From Salinicoccus kekensis (lineage in GTDB: Bacteria; Bacillota; Bacilli; Staphylococcales; Salinicoccaceae), in assembly GCF_900220995.1 (NCBI RefSeq), contig NZ_OBQF01000001.1, positions 620,001 through 684,000 on the forward strand: a DNA stretch of 64,000 nucleotides, in the 5' to 3' direction. Under the pieces are notes generated by a model. It was not told the DNA's origin. It ran no database searches and saw nothing but the letters and a program-made list of their open reading frames with translations. The translations under genes were made by a program, and so were the position numbers. Positions 57,671 to 64,000 of the stretch are shown piece after piece; position 1 is the stretch's first letter, and each line of letters begins with the position of its first letter.

Positions 57671-57867
57671 ATACTTTCTCCTATTTTATATTTCACTCAC
57701 AATCATTCTATTAAAGTCGCCATTACTTGTAAATCAAATAATGAGGATAATCGACTGGCGAGGTTTTGTAAAGTATAATGGGATGATGTAATAAAACACC
57801 TTAAAAATTAAAAATTGATTTGACTTATATAACCCACTTTGATTATAATAGAATTTGTCTTAATTAA

Positions 57868-57941
57868 GTCCTGGTAGCTCAGCAGGATAGAGCAATGGCC
57901 TTCTAAGCCATCGGTCGGGGGTTCGAATCCCTCCCAGGACG
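57868..57941 (+). tRNA. tRNA-Arg (anticodon TCT)
   Basis: A 74-base cloverleaf: acceptor GTCCTGG/CCAGGAC, D arm GCTC..GAGC, anticodon stem ATGGC/GCCAT with loop CTTCTAA giving TCT (codons AGA and AGG), T arm GGGGG TTCGAAT CCCTC. Discriminator G; CCA not encoded. Confidence 0.96.
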
Positions 57942-57964
57942 CTACTAATATATTGAATGAGATT

Positions 57965-57999
57965 AATCCCCGTCAAATTTTGGTTTGGCGGGGATTTTT
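57965..57999 (+). terminator. Terminator after tRNA-Arg
   Basis: AATCCCCGTCAAA with TTTGGCGGGGATT (one G-U) and five T. Confidence 0.88.
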
Positions 58000-58079
58000 G
58001 TCGTCAAATAAAAAATCTTACTGATTGATGTCATATCCTCTTTCTCTGTTATACTTCTTATAGAAAGGTGGTGTCAGCA

Positions 58080-58313
58080 ATGCATTTGAAACAATATAGC
58101 AAATCCCAAATTTCGAAGGCCTCAGAAAAACTTGAAAGCGTCAATAAAACTCCATGCTGTGAAACTCCGGATAAAGAAATAATGCCGGAGATCACGCAGC
58201 TGATCGCAAAAACCGACCAATCACAGATCATCGGTATGGATATGATGACAATAAAATGTAATCACTGCGGTCTGGTTGAGCAGTATGATCCTGTGGTCCT
58301 TGGGGCCGAATAG
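58080..58313 (+). CDS. Small cysteine-containing hypothetical protein
   Basis: 77 residues. Two cysteine pairs, TPCCETP and KCNHCG, could hold a metal as a small zinc ribbon. GAAAGGTGGTG lies before the ATG at 58080. I do not recognise the family. It is followed by two hairpins. The ATG at 58080 is preferred to the GTG at 58071 or ATG at 58068 because of the ribosome site. Confidence 0.65.
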   Translation: MHLKQYSKSQISKASEKLESVNKTPCCETPDKEIMPEITQLIAKTDQSQIIGMDMMTIKCNHCGLVEQYDPVVLGAE

Positions 58314-58327
58314 TTGGATGATTAATA

Positions 58328-58356
58328 ATAGAAGTTACATGTGTGACTTCTTCATT
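58328..58356 (+). terminator. First hairpin after the 77-residue gene
   Basis: GAAGTTACA/TGTGACTTC (one G-U), followed by a T-rich stretch. Confidence 0.6.
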
Positions 58357-58371
58357 TATATTTGATTTTTC

Positions 58372-58407
58372 AAACCCTGATAGGTATCTACTCATCAGGG
58401 TTTTTCT
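58372..58407. terminator. Second terminator, shared with the convergent gene
   Basis: AAACCCTGAT and ATCAGGGTTT with a 12-13 base loop and five T on the plus strand. Confidence 0.82.
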
Positions 58408-58429
58408 TTATAGGATATAAAGCTTTTTA

Positions 58430-58618
58430 TTATTCTATGATGGTGTGTTTAATGTTGTATTGCAGCAGCACATACGTCACTGCGCCTTCATCTGTACTGA
58501 TATTCGTCTCTTCCACATGGACATCGTAGCCGCATTCAGAAATATTATACTCCCCTGCTTCAATTCTCCCGATTAATGATTTCAGTTCCTCGACTGCTTT
58601 CTTTTCCAATTCATCCAT
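58430..58618 (-). CDS. Small hypothetical protein
   Basis: 62 residues: a charged helix (DELEKKAVEELKSLIGRIEAG) followed by a beta-like region. AAGGGGTGG stands before the ATG, and terminators at 58372-58407 end the transcript. No known domain is seen. Confidence 0.6.
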   Translation of the reverse strand: MDELEKKAVEELKSLIGRIEAGEYNISECGYDVHVEETNISTDEGAVTYVLLQYNIKHTIIE

Positions 58619-58658
58619 ATAGCCACCCCTTAATTAATAGTGATTTAATTGACGGACG

Positions 58659-58793
58659 AGCATAACTATAGAAACTTCGTATATGCTCGGATTAATCCTA
58701 TGAAAAACGAGTATAACGGCAATAAATCGAGATATGCTCGGATTTACAATAAGAAAAACGAGCATCTCCCCTCAAAACATGAATATACTCGTC
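58659..58793. repeat. Array of alternating inverted repeats, 51-bp period
   Basis: The octamer CGAG(C/T)ATA occurs six times in strictly alternating orientation, at 58659 (+), 58684 (-), 58710 (+), 58735 (-), 58761 (+, seven bases) and 58786 (-). The steps are 25, 26, 25, 26 and 25 bases. This makes three units of 51 bp, each a CGAGCATA-N17-TATGCTCG hairpin, and A-rich ATGAAAAA/AAGAAAAA linkers also repeat. No gene covers it. Function unknown. Confidence 0.8.
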
Positions 58794-58868
58794 CCCTGAC
58801 TCACCGCAAGGCCGCATCCACAGAAAAAAGCCGCCGAAATTTTGCATTCCAGCGGCCTTCAATCATCT

Positions 58869-59066
58869 CTATCGCTTTTTATCGCCTTTACCGAATTTAT
58901 CAATCGTGTCATTTGCCTTATTCTTGGCATTTTCCACGAATTCTTTGGCTTTACCGGTGTTTTTATCTTTCTTGCCTTCGGATTCCATATCCTTATCGCC
59001 TGTCGCGTTGCCGATCGTCTCTTTTATGTTGCCTTTTTGCTGATCAAATTTGCTTTCATCTGCCAT
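58869..59066 (-). CDS. CsbD-family stress protein
   Basis: 65 residues, hydrophilic, with the CsbD pattern [21 protein letters not shown] and a repeat-like lysine/acid tail. CsbD is a sigma-B-dependent general stress protein of unknown action in Bacillus. AGAGGGGTG before the ATG at 59066; the 14-residue extension is rejected. A sigma-B promoter lies about 40 bases upstream. Confidence 0.88.
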   Translation of the reverse strand: MADESKFDQQKGNIKETIGNATGDKDMESEGKKDKNTGKAKEFVENAKNKANDTIDKFGKGDKKR

Positions 59067-59098
59067 AATATACACCCCTCTGTTTAAGTTAAGTATCA

Positions 59099-59124
59099 AT
59101 ACCACCAATCAGAGGGGTTGAAAC
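59099..59124 (-). promoter_or_regulatory. Sigma-B promoter of csbD
   Basis: On the minus strand GTTTCA (59124-59119), 14 bases, TGGTAT (59104-59099): five of six matches in both boxes to GTTTAA/GGGTAT. Confidence 0.7.
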
Positions 59125-59126
59125 AT

Positions 59127-59669
59127 TCAATACGGCCATTCGCTCTTCAGCATGCGGTACAGGATGCAGTCATGATAGTGATCATACAGGAATTCATATT
59201 CCTTCATGGTGCCTTCCGGGGTGAAGCCGAGGGCTTCGGGCAGTTTCCGGCTCCTCAGGTTCTTCTCGCCGCAGACGATTTCAATCCGGTTCAGCCCCAT
59301 TTCCTTGAAACCGTAGTCCGTGAGTCCTTTCACCGTCTTCAGCATCAGGCCCCTGCCTTCATATTCCTGTGTGAGCCAGTAGCCGATCTGTGCGCGCCTC
59401 GAGTTTGGTTCGATGGTTGTGAAGCCGCACATGCCGATGAACTCGTCATGATAGAACAGCCCGAGTTCCATCCCCGTCCCCATTTCAATGTTCTGCTGCC
59501 ACGATTTGATCACAGACAGGTAACTGTGCGGTGATTTTGTATAGTCCAGCCAGGGCAGCCATCTCTTCAAGAACACTCTGTTTTCATCCACTACGTCGTA
59601 TATCTTCTTGCGGTCCCTCTGATGGATTTCCCTCAGTTCGAGATCGTCATCTATTCTTATCCTTATCAT
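59127..59669 (-). CDS. GNAT acetyltransferase (RimJ/RimL type)
   Basis: 180 residues. AQIGYWLTQEYEGRGLMLKTVKGL is the acetyl-CoA loop (Q/R-x-x-G-x-G/A: YEGRGL); the RIEIVCGEKNLRSRKLPEALGF block is typical of ribosomal-protein N-acetyltransferase relatives. The target cannot be stated. It lies 16 bases after the DCC gene in the same direction. The protein ends a few bases before the csbD promoter. Confidence 0.85.
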   Translation of the reverse strand: MIRIRIDDDLELREIHQRDRKKIYDVVDENRVFLKRWLPWLDYTKSPHSYLSVIKSWQQNIEMGTGMELGLFYHDEFIGMCGFTTIEPNSRRAQIGYWLTQEYEGRGLMLKTVKGLTDYGFKEMGLNRIEIVCGEKNLRSRKLPEALGFTPEGTMKEYEFLYDHYHDCILYRMLKSEWPY

Positions 59670-59685
59670 AGCCTCACTTACTTTC

Positions 59686-60066
59686 TTATGATGAAATAAT
59701 TCTTTTCCTCACCGTCGGATTGATTTCGCAGGAATCTCCCATGTTCACGCGGTATCTGTTCCGTGCGATGAAATCATACAGGCGGTTTCTGAAGCAGACC
59801 GGCACAGCTTTGAAGATGCTGAAGGCTTCCAAACCGACCGCATCGTTCATCACTTCGATGACCGCATCGCTCTTCATATATAAATCATCCGAATAATACA
59901 CTACAGAATCGATTTCTTCTGGTAGAATATCATCAAGCTCTTTTATGGACGCAAAATAAATCCGCTCTTTTCTATCAAGCCTGACGATCGTTTTCGCAAA
60001 CGTGTTGCACATTATGCAGTCGTCATCAAAATATAAGATATTGATAATAACACCCCTCAATCTCAA
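59686..60066 (-). CDS. DCC-family thiol-disulfide oxidoreductase-like protein
   Basis: Up to 126 residues. The family opens with a strand and a D-x-D-C-x-x-C pattern: here ILYFDDDCIMCN, followed by LDRKERIYFAS and RNRYRVNMGDSCEI. The real start is uncertain. The frame can begin at TTG 60066 or 60060, neither with a ribosome site. A good GAGGGG lies 4 bases before ATT 60048 (ATT ATC AAT ATC), where homologues have their Met. Function of DCC proteins is only inferred from the CxxC. Confidence 0.75.
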   Translation of the reverse strand: MRLRGVIINILYFDDDCIMCNTFAKTIVRLDRKERIYFASIKELDDILPEEIDSVVYYSDDLYMKSDAVIEVMNDAVGLEAFSIFKAVPVCFRNRLYDFIARNRYRVNMGDSCEINPTVRKRIISS

Positions 60067-60083
60067 AGTTAGCAGGTGATCTC

Positions 60084-60317
60084 ATGAACCAGTCGATCCG
60101 TATATTCCTGTCGACATATTTCATCTTCATTGCGCTGCTTTATCTCGCAATGCGCTACACCACATTCAGCATGAACCCGGTACTCTATACACTCATGGGC
60201 TCACTGCTCATCATTATAGTGATTATACTTTATGTGAAAGATCAAATCGAGCCTGACATCTTCACAGTGAGCATCGTCGTCCTGTCAGTATTGATGATGC
60301 TCAGTCTCGCCATATAA
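60084..60317 (+). CDS. Small membrane protein, three predicted spans
   Basis: 77 residues: hydrophobic segments at about 5-23, 32-50 and 58-76 and almost no loops. GCAGGTGATCTC precedes the ATG. Divergent from the DCC gene. Not recognised; possibly an energy-coupling or small-protein regulator, but nothing shows it. Confidence 0.65.
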   Translation: MNQSIRIFLSTYFIFIALLYLAMRYTTFSMNPVLYTLMGSLLIIIVIILYVKDQIEPDIFTVSIVVLSVLMMLSLAI

Positions 60318-60319
60318 TA

Positions 60320-60350
60320 AAAGAAGGAAAATAACATGATGTTATTTCCC
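60320..60350 (-). terminator. Terminator of yfcE-like gene
   Basis: GGAAATAACATCATGTTATTTTCC with TTCTTTT on the minus strand. Confidence 0.75.
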
Positions 60351-60359
60351 CTCCCGGTT

Positions 60360-60848
60360 TCACAGTTCCAGAAGATTGACTTCTTCGAACTTCTCGTGTT
60401 CCCTGTTGTAGAATTCAACCCTGTCATCAGCAGTATCCAATACGCAGTAACTCGCTTCCCACTCGCCCTTTGGCTTTGATATGCTTCCGGGGTTGATGCA
60501 GTAGACGCCGTTGATGTTTTCGGCGAGGGCGATATGCGAATGGCCGTAAAGGGCATATTTCGCCTTGAATTCCAGCGCTCGCTCGCTCAGCACTTCCCTG
60601 TCCGGCTTGATGTTGTAGAGGTGGCCGTGGGTCAGGAAAAGATTCGTATCCTCATCATATGATTCAACGGGGAATCTGCTGTCGTTGTCCACATTGCCGC
60701 GCACTGTGTTGAAATCCTTCAATTCTTCATTTTCGTAAGTGAACTCGCTGTCACCCAGATGGATGTTCAAGTCGCCGCCATTATGGTCCAATGCACTTTG
60801 AACGATGCCTTCTTCTCCATGATTGTCACTGACGATTAAGACTCTCAT
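60360..60848 (-). CDS. YfcE/MJ0936-family metallophosphoesterase
   Basis: 162 residues. Metal motifs: VSDNHGEEG (D-x-H/N), HLGDSE (GD), RGNVDND (GN-x-D), THGHLYN (H) and YGHSHIA (GH-x-H). It hydrolyses phosphodiesters in vitro in relatives. AAGGAG lies 7 bases before the ATG at 60848. It follows rdgB by 12 bases, as in S. aureus and Bacillus. Confidence 0.92.
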   Translation of the reverse strand: MRVLIVSDNHGEEGIVQSALDHNGGDLNIHLGDSEFTYENEELKDFNTVRGNVDNDSRFPVESYDEDTNLFLTHGHLYNIKPDREVLSERALEFKAKYALYGHSHIALAENINGVYCINPGSISKPKGEWEASYCVLDTADDRVEFYNREHEKFEEVNLLEL

Positions 60849-60860
60849 TGACATTCTCCT

Positions 60861-61457
60861 TTAATATGAAGTTAATTTTTCAAAGACTTCCTCATCATTC
60901 ATCAATTGCTTCAAAGCCTTGCTTCTATGACTGATTTCCCCTTTTTCCTCACTGTTAATCATTCCGAGGTGGACGCCCTCATCCGTCAGGAACAAAGGAT
61001 CGTAACCGAAACCTTCCGTCCCGTGCGGTTCTTCGAGGATTTCCCCTTTCAATACACCCGTGTAAGTCCTTGTTTCCTCGCCGGGTATGCTGAGTGCTAT
61101 GACACACGTGAAGTGTGCTTTCCTGTCTGCCTCACCGGCCATCTCTTTCAGCAGCTTTTCATTGTTTTCTGCATCCGTCGCATATTCACCTGCATACCTT
61201 GCCGAATAAATCCCCGGCGCCCCGTCGAGTGCATCGACCGACAGGCCTGAGTCGTCGCTGATCACGGGCAGGCCGAGCGCCTGTGACGCCGCCTCGGATT
61301 TCAGCACAGCATTGCCGCTGAACGTATCCGCCGTTTCATCCACTTCGAAATCCGGTATGAGTGTTTTTATTCCGACCACTTCATAACCTTTGAATACGGC
61401 CTTGAAGTCGTTGATTTTTCCTGCATTCCCTGTTGCGATCACAATTTTTCCTGTCAT
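60861..61457 (-). CDS. rdgB: XTP/dITP pyrophosphatase (RdgB/HAM1)
   Basis: 198 residues. VIATGNAGKINDF at the start, DSGLSVDALDGAPGIYSARYAG, FGYDPLF and EKGEISHRSKAL are the family motifs. It removes non-canonical purine nucleotides (XTP, dITP) from the pool. It lies between murI and the yfcE-like gene, 2 bases after murI. Confidence 0.97.
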   Translation of the reverse strand: MTGKIVIATGNAGKINDFKAVFKGYEVVGIKTLIPDFEVDETADTFSGNAVLKSEAASQALGLPVISDDSGLSVDALDGAPGIYSARYAGEYATDAENNEKLLKEMAGEADRKAHFTCVIALSIPGEETRTYTGVLKGEILEEPHGTEGFGYDPLFLTDEGVHLGMINSEEKGEISHRSKALKQLMNDEEVFEKLTSY

Positions 61458-61459
61458 AT

Positions 61460-62263
61460 CTACACCTTCAATTCTATTTCTTTCATGTCATACTTCAATT
61501 CCGGCAGCCAGTCCCTCAGGATGTATTTGAAACGGCTGCTGTCACCGTTGATTAATATCGTGTGCGTGACTTCACCCTCAGGCGCCCTGAGGATCCTCTG
61601 GTAGTTCAGCAACGAACTGACTTCACGGGCCGTTTCATAACCGGAATCTATCACCGCTTTCCTGCCGTCAAAGTATCTTCTGATGCTTTCCTTCAGCAGG
61701 GGATAATGCGTACAGCCCAATATCACAGTATCCGCATCACTGTGCATATGGGATTTCAGTGCCTGGTGGATGACGATGCCGGTGACGATATCATCCTTGT
61801 AGCGCAATTCCTCCACCAGGGGCACGAAGGCCGGGCATGCCTGGCTGGTCACTTCAAAATTGTGGTTCAGACTCCTGATGGCGTCCGGATATGCGTTGGA
61901 TTTGACGGTGCCGGAAGTCGCAAGGACGAGCACTTTCCCATTGCGGCTGTGCTGGATGGCACTCCTTGCGCCGGGGCCGATCACACCGATGACCGGTATT
62001 TCCAGTCTTTCCCTCAATATCTCCAGGGCCGCTGCCGTTGCCGTATTACAGGCGATGACAAGCATTTTAATGTCCTTTGCCACCAGATATTCCGCCACCT
62101 GGATGGTATAGGCCCTCACCGTCTCCAGATCCTTTTCGCCATAAGGACATCTTGAGATGTCCCCGAAGTACAAAATCCGTTCGTTCGGCAGCTGCCGCGT
62201 GATCTCCCTTACGACGGTCATCCCCCCGACCCCTGAATCCATCACTCCGATCGGCCTATCCAT
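61460..62263 (-). CDS. murI: Glutamate racemase
   Basis: 267 residues. IGVMDSGVGGMTV, the catalytic cysteines in VIACNTATAAA (about 71) and LGCTHYPLLK (about 183). It makes D-glutamate for peptidoglycan. The ATG at 62263 overlaps the marR stop by 8 bases; the longer frame through marR is rejected. Translation is probably coupled. Confidence 0.96.
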   Translation of the reverse strand: MDRPIGVMDSGVGGMTVVREITRQLPNERILYFGDISRCPYGEKDLETVRAYTIQVAEYLVAKDIKMLVIACNTATAAALEILRERLEIPVIGVIGPGARSAIQHSRNGKVLVLATSGTVKSNAYPDAIRSLNHNFEVTSQACPAFVPLVEELRYKDDIVTGIVIHQALKSHMHSDADTVILGCTHYPLLKESIRRYFDGRKAVIDSGYETAREVSSLLNYQRILRAPEGEVTHTILINGDSSRFKYILRDWLPELKYDMKEIELKV

Positions 62264-62699
62264 GCGTCCTCTTTTCACTTTCCCGCAGGATGGACTCGAG
62301 CAATTCCGGAAGCAGCTCCATCTCTTCCTTATCCAGATGTGCCGTGATATCACGTATATAGGAAATCCGCTTATCAATCACTTTACGTATGACCTCTTTG
62401 CCTTTCGACTCCATTTTGACAAGCACAAGACGCTTGTCTTTCTCGGATTTATAGCGTTTGACGAGATTCTGGTTTTCGAGTTTGTCCACGATATCGGTGG
62501 TTGTGGAATGGGCCAGATACATCCTGCTGGACAGTTCCCCGATCGTAATGCCTTCCTTATCCCCGACCCACTGCAACGCGACAAACTGCGGCGGGGATAT
62601 TTCGTATTCATTCAATATTTCACGGCCATGAGCTCTCACGTGCACTGAAATATACCTGATAGATTTTTCTATGGAAATGATCAAATCTTTATCTGCCAT
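62256..62699 (-). CDS. MarR-family transcription regulator
   Basis: 147 residues. Winged HTH: ITIGELSSRMYLAHSTTTDIVDKLENQNLVKRYKSEKDKRLVLV (about 50-95) with the D-x-R wing (KDKR). Bacillus has a MarR gene (ysmB) immediately before racE. Target unknown. It is transcribed with murI-rdgB-yfcE. It starts 91 bases after the sdhB stop. Confidence 0.92.
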   Translation of the reverse strand: MADKDLIISIEKSIRYISVHVRAHGREILNEYEISPPQFVALQWVGDKEGITIGELSSRMYLAHSTTTDIVDKLENQNLVKRYKSEKDKRLVLVKMESKGKEVIRKVIDKRISYIRDITAHLDKEEMELLPELLESILRESEKRTHG

Positions 62700-62749
62700 T
62701 CATTCCAGTCCTCACTCTGATTTTCTTTTAATTATATCTTAAATGGGCA

Positions 62750-62782
62750 CAAAAAAATAGGAAGAGCTGTACGCTCTTCCTA
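62750..62782 (-). terminator. Terminator of sdhB
   Basis: AGGAAGAGC/GCTCTTCCT with a GTACA loop and seven T (one interruption) on the minus strand. Confidence 0.88.
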
Positions 62783-62790
62783 AAATATGA

Positions 62791-63558
62791 TCAATCCACC
62801 TGGTGGTCACTTCCGAAGAATGATTTGAATGCATGGAAAGTTGTTTCTCTCTGCATTGCTGCAATTGAAGTGGTCAAAGGAATGCCCTGCGGACAAGCTT
62901 TAACACAGTTTTGCGCCATGCCGCACTCGGATACCCCGCCGACACCCATCAGGGCATCGAGACGTTCGTTTTTATTCATGCTGCCTGTCGGATGCAAGTT
63001 GAACAACCTGACTTGGGAAACTGCTGCCGCACCCATGAATTTCGAATTGTCGTTGACGTTCGGGCAGACTTCAAGGCAGACGCCGCATGTCATACATTTT
63101 GACAGTTCATAAGCCGTCTGACGCTTTTTCTCAGGCATTCTCGGACCTGGTCCAAGGTCATGAGTACCGTCGATCGGAACCCAGGCCTGAACGCGTTTCA
63201 GGCTGTCGAACATGAATGAACGGTCGATCTGCAAATCTTTTACGATCGGGAATGTGGACATCGGTTCAAGCTTGATCGGCTGTTCGTACTGGTCGATCAG
63301 TGCAGTACAGGACTGCCTCGCCGTACCGTTGATCACCATTGAACACGCACCGCACACCTCTTCGAGGCAGCTCATGTCCCATGTCACCGGTGTCGTTTTA
63401 TCGCCTTTGGCATTGACAGGGTTTCTCTGAATTTCCATCAAAGCGCTGATCACGTTCATATTTTCGCGGTAAGGCACTTCGAAATCTTCCCAATACGGGC
63501 TCGATTCAGGATTCTCCTGTCTTTTTACGGACAGTTTTATAGTTTTATTTTCAGCCAT
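62791..63558 (-). CDS. sdhB: Succinate dehydrogenase iron-sulfur subunit
   Basis: 255 residues. 2Fe-2S cysteines in CLEEVCGAC and the later RQSC; 3Fe-4S and 4Fe-4S cysteines in CMTCGVCLEVCP and CVKACPQGIP. It passes electrons to menaquinone via the SdhC anchor. The ATG shares a base with the sdhA stop (TAATG). Order sdhCAB, with sdhC beyond the window. Confidence 0.96.
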   Translation of the reverse strand: MAENKTIKLSVKRQENPESSPYWEDFEVPYRENMNVISALMEIQRNPVNAKGDKTTPVTWDMSCLEEVCGACSMVINGTARQSCTALIDQYEQPIKLEPMSTFPIVKDLQIDRSFMFDSLKRVQAWVPIDGTHDLGPGPRMPEKKRQTAYELSKCMTCGVCLEVCPNVNDNSKFMGAAAVSQVRLFNLHPTGSMNKNERLDALMGVGGVSECGMAQNCVKACPQGIPLTTSIAAMQRETTFHAFKSFFGSDHQVD

Positions 63559-64000
63559 TATTTTTTGGCACCTCCAGAGGATTTTGAAGTATAGTCACGT
63601 TTACGAGGCGGGATCAGGCTGACGTCAACATCTTCATATTCAAATCTCGGTGCTTCGAAATCCCCCTCGAAGTAGGCTTTTGTCGTCTTCAGCCATTCTT
63701 CGTCATTACGTTCAGGGAAATCCGGTTTGAAGTGCGCACCGCGTGACTCGTTACGGTTGAGTGCACCGATCGTGATCACACGCGCGAGAACGAGCATGTT
63801 CCAGAGCTGTCTTGTAAAGAATGCTGCCTGGTTGCTCCACTTCCTTGTATCATTGATGCTGATGTTTTTATAACGATCCATCAACTCGACGATCTTTTTA
63901 TCCGTCTCTTCGAGTTTGTCGTTATAACGTACAACAGTGACGTTGTCGGTCATGAGTTCACCCAGTTCCTTGTGGATGACGTAGGCGTTCTCTTCACCGT
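63558..64000 (-). CDS. sdhA: Succinate dehydrogenase flavoprotein, C-terminal part (cut by window edge)
   Basis: About 147 residues of the C-terminus: the helical domain (LDKKIVELMDRY-like EETDKKIVELMDRYKNIS), NESRGAHFKPDFPERNDEEW with the family arginine/histidine block, and a basic tail. The frame is open to base 64000, reading GEENAYVIHKELGELMTDN before the internal Met at 63953. FAD and active-site parts lie outside. Confidence 0.94.
   Translation of the reverse strand, partial: GEENAYVIHKELGELMTDNVTVVRYNDKLEETDKKIVELMDRYKNISINDTRKWSNQAAFFTRQLWNMLVLARVITIGALNRNESRGAHFKPDFPERNDEEWLKTTKAYFEGDFEAPRFEYEDVDVSLIPPRKRDYTSKSSGGAKK

Noticed and set aside
58659-58793. Repeat array as CRISPR
   Set aside because: Repeats are 8 bases, alternate in orientation, and there are no cas genes.
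1-64000. Prophage, insertion sequence, toxin-antitoxin or defence genes
   Set aside because: Looked for transposase, integrase, restriction, abortive infection and toxin motifs; none seen.

Overview
The window is an ordinary chromosomal segment of a low-to-moderate G+C Gram-positive coccus of the family Staphylococcaceae. The evidence is gene content and order. It has a dap/lysine operon next to an ABC-F gene and cvfB, a femA-femB pair, an LCP gene beside a umuC-type polymerase, alsT-parC-parE with divergent plsY followed by acnA, tig-clpX-engB-hemAXCDBL, valS-folC, and sdhAB-murI-rdgB-yfcE. All are neighbourhoods known from Staphylococcus aureus. The codons look richer in G+C than S. aureus, and there is a c-type cytochrome, which S. 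aureus lacks. I therefore favour a halophilic relative such as Salinicoccus or Jeotgalicoccus; the genus is an inference.

Layout. 1-6540 (minus): a lysine operon asd-dapA-dapB-dapH-dapL-alr-lysA (lysA cut by the window edge) behind a lysine riboswitch with its own promoter and terminator. lysC, first gene of the S. aureus operon, is not here. 6540-17570: ABC-F protein, sirtuin, CvfB, a drug-type MFS transporter, PepF, a small membrane protein, a KGG stress protein, a threonine-aldolase-like enzyme, a sodium/solute symporter, a cytidine-deaminase-like enzyme and tRNA-Val. 17570-18660 holds a hairpin-rich region with no convincing large gene, and one small membrane protein. 18661-22465 (minus): three consecutive fem-type genes for the peptidoglycan cross-bridge. 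22604-23613: a SatD-like regulator coupled to a small membrane protein. 23697-26082: an SOS-controlled Y-family polymerase and an LCP wall protein. 26228-28719: a secreted DUF1002 protein and AlsT. 28782-33174: topoisomerase IV with an SOS box. 33377-40342: plsY behind a FapR-like operator, acnA behind a cre-like site, mscL, and two divergent YfcC-family carriers.

40410-44575 (minus): valS-folC under a T-box leader. 44607-46347: an AbrB-family membrane protein and a membrane-anchored cytochrome c. 46421-52508 (minus): the complete hemAXCDBL route from glutamyl-tRNA toward uroporphyrinogen III, with a PerR-like box at the promoter. 52626-57670: engB, clpX, tig, a TPR-like protein and a NUDIX hydrolase. 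57868-60317: tRNA-Arg, small hypothetical genes, a regular array of alternating inverted repeats, CsbD with a good sigma-B promoter, a GNAT enzyme and a DCC-family protein. 60360-64000 (minus): sdhA (cut) - sdhB, then marR - murI - rdgB - yfcE.

Most of the window is housekeeping: wall precursor and cross-bridge synthesis, haem, central carbon, DNA topology and protein quality control. I found no defence island, prophage, insertion sequence or CRISPR array. The least explained parts are the structured region at 17690-18030, the 51-bp-period repeat array at 58659-58793, the third fem-like gene, and the SatD/membrane-protein pair.
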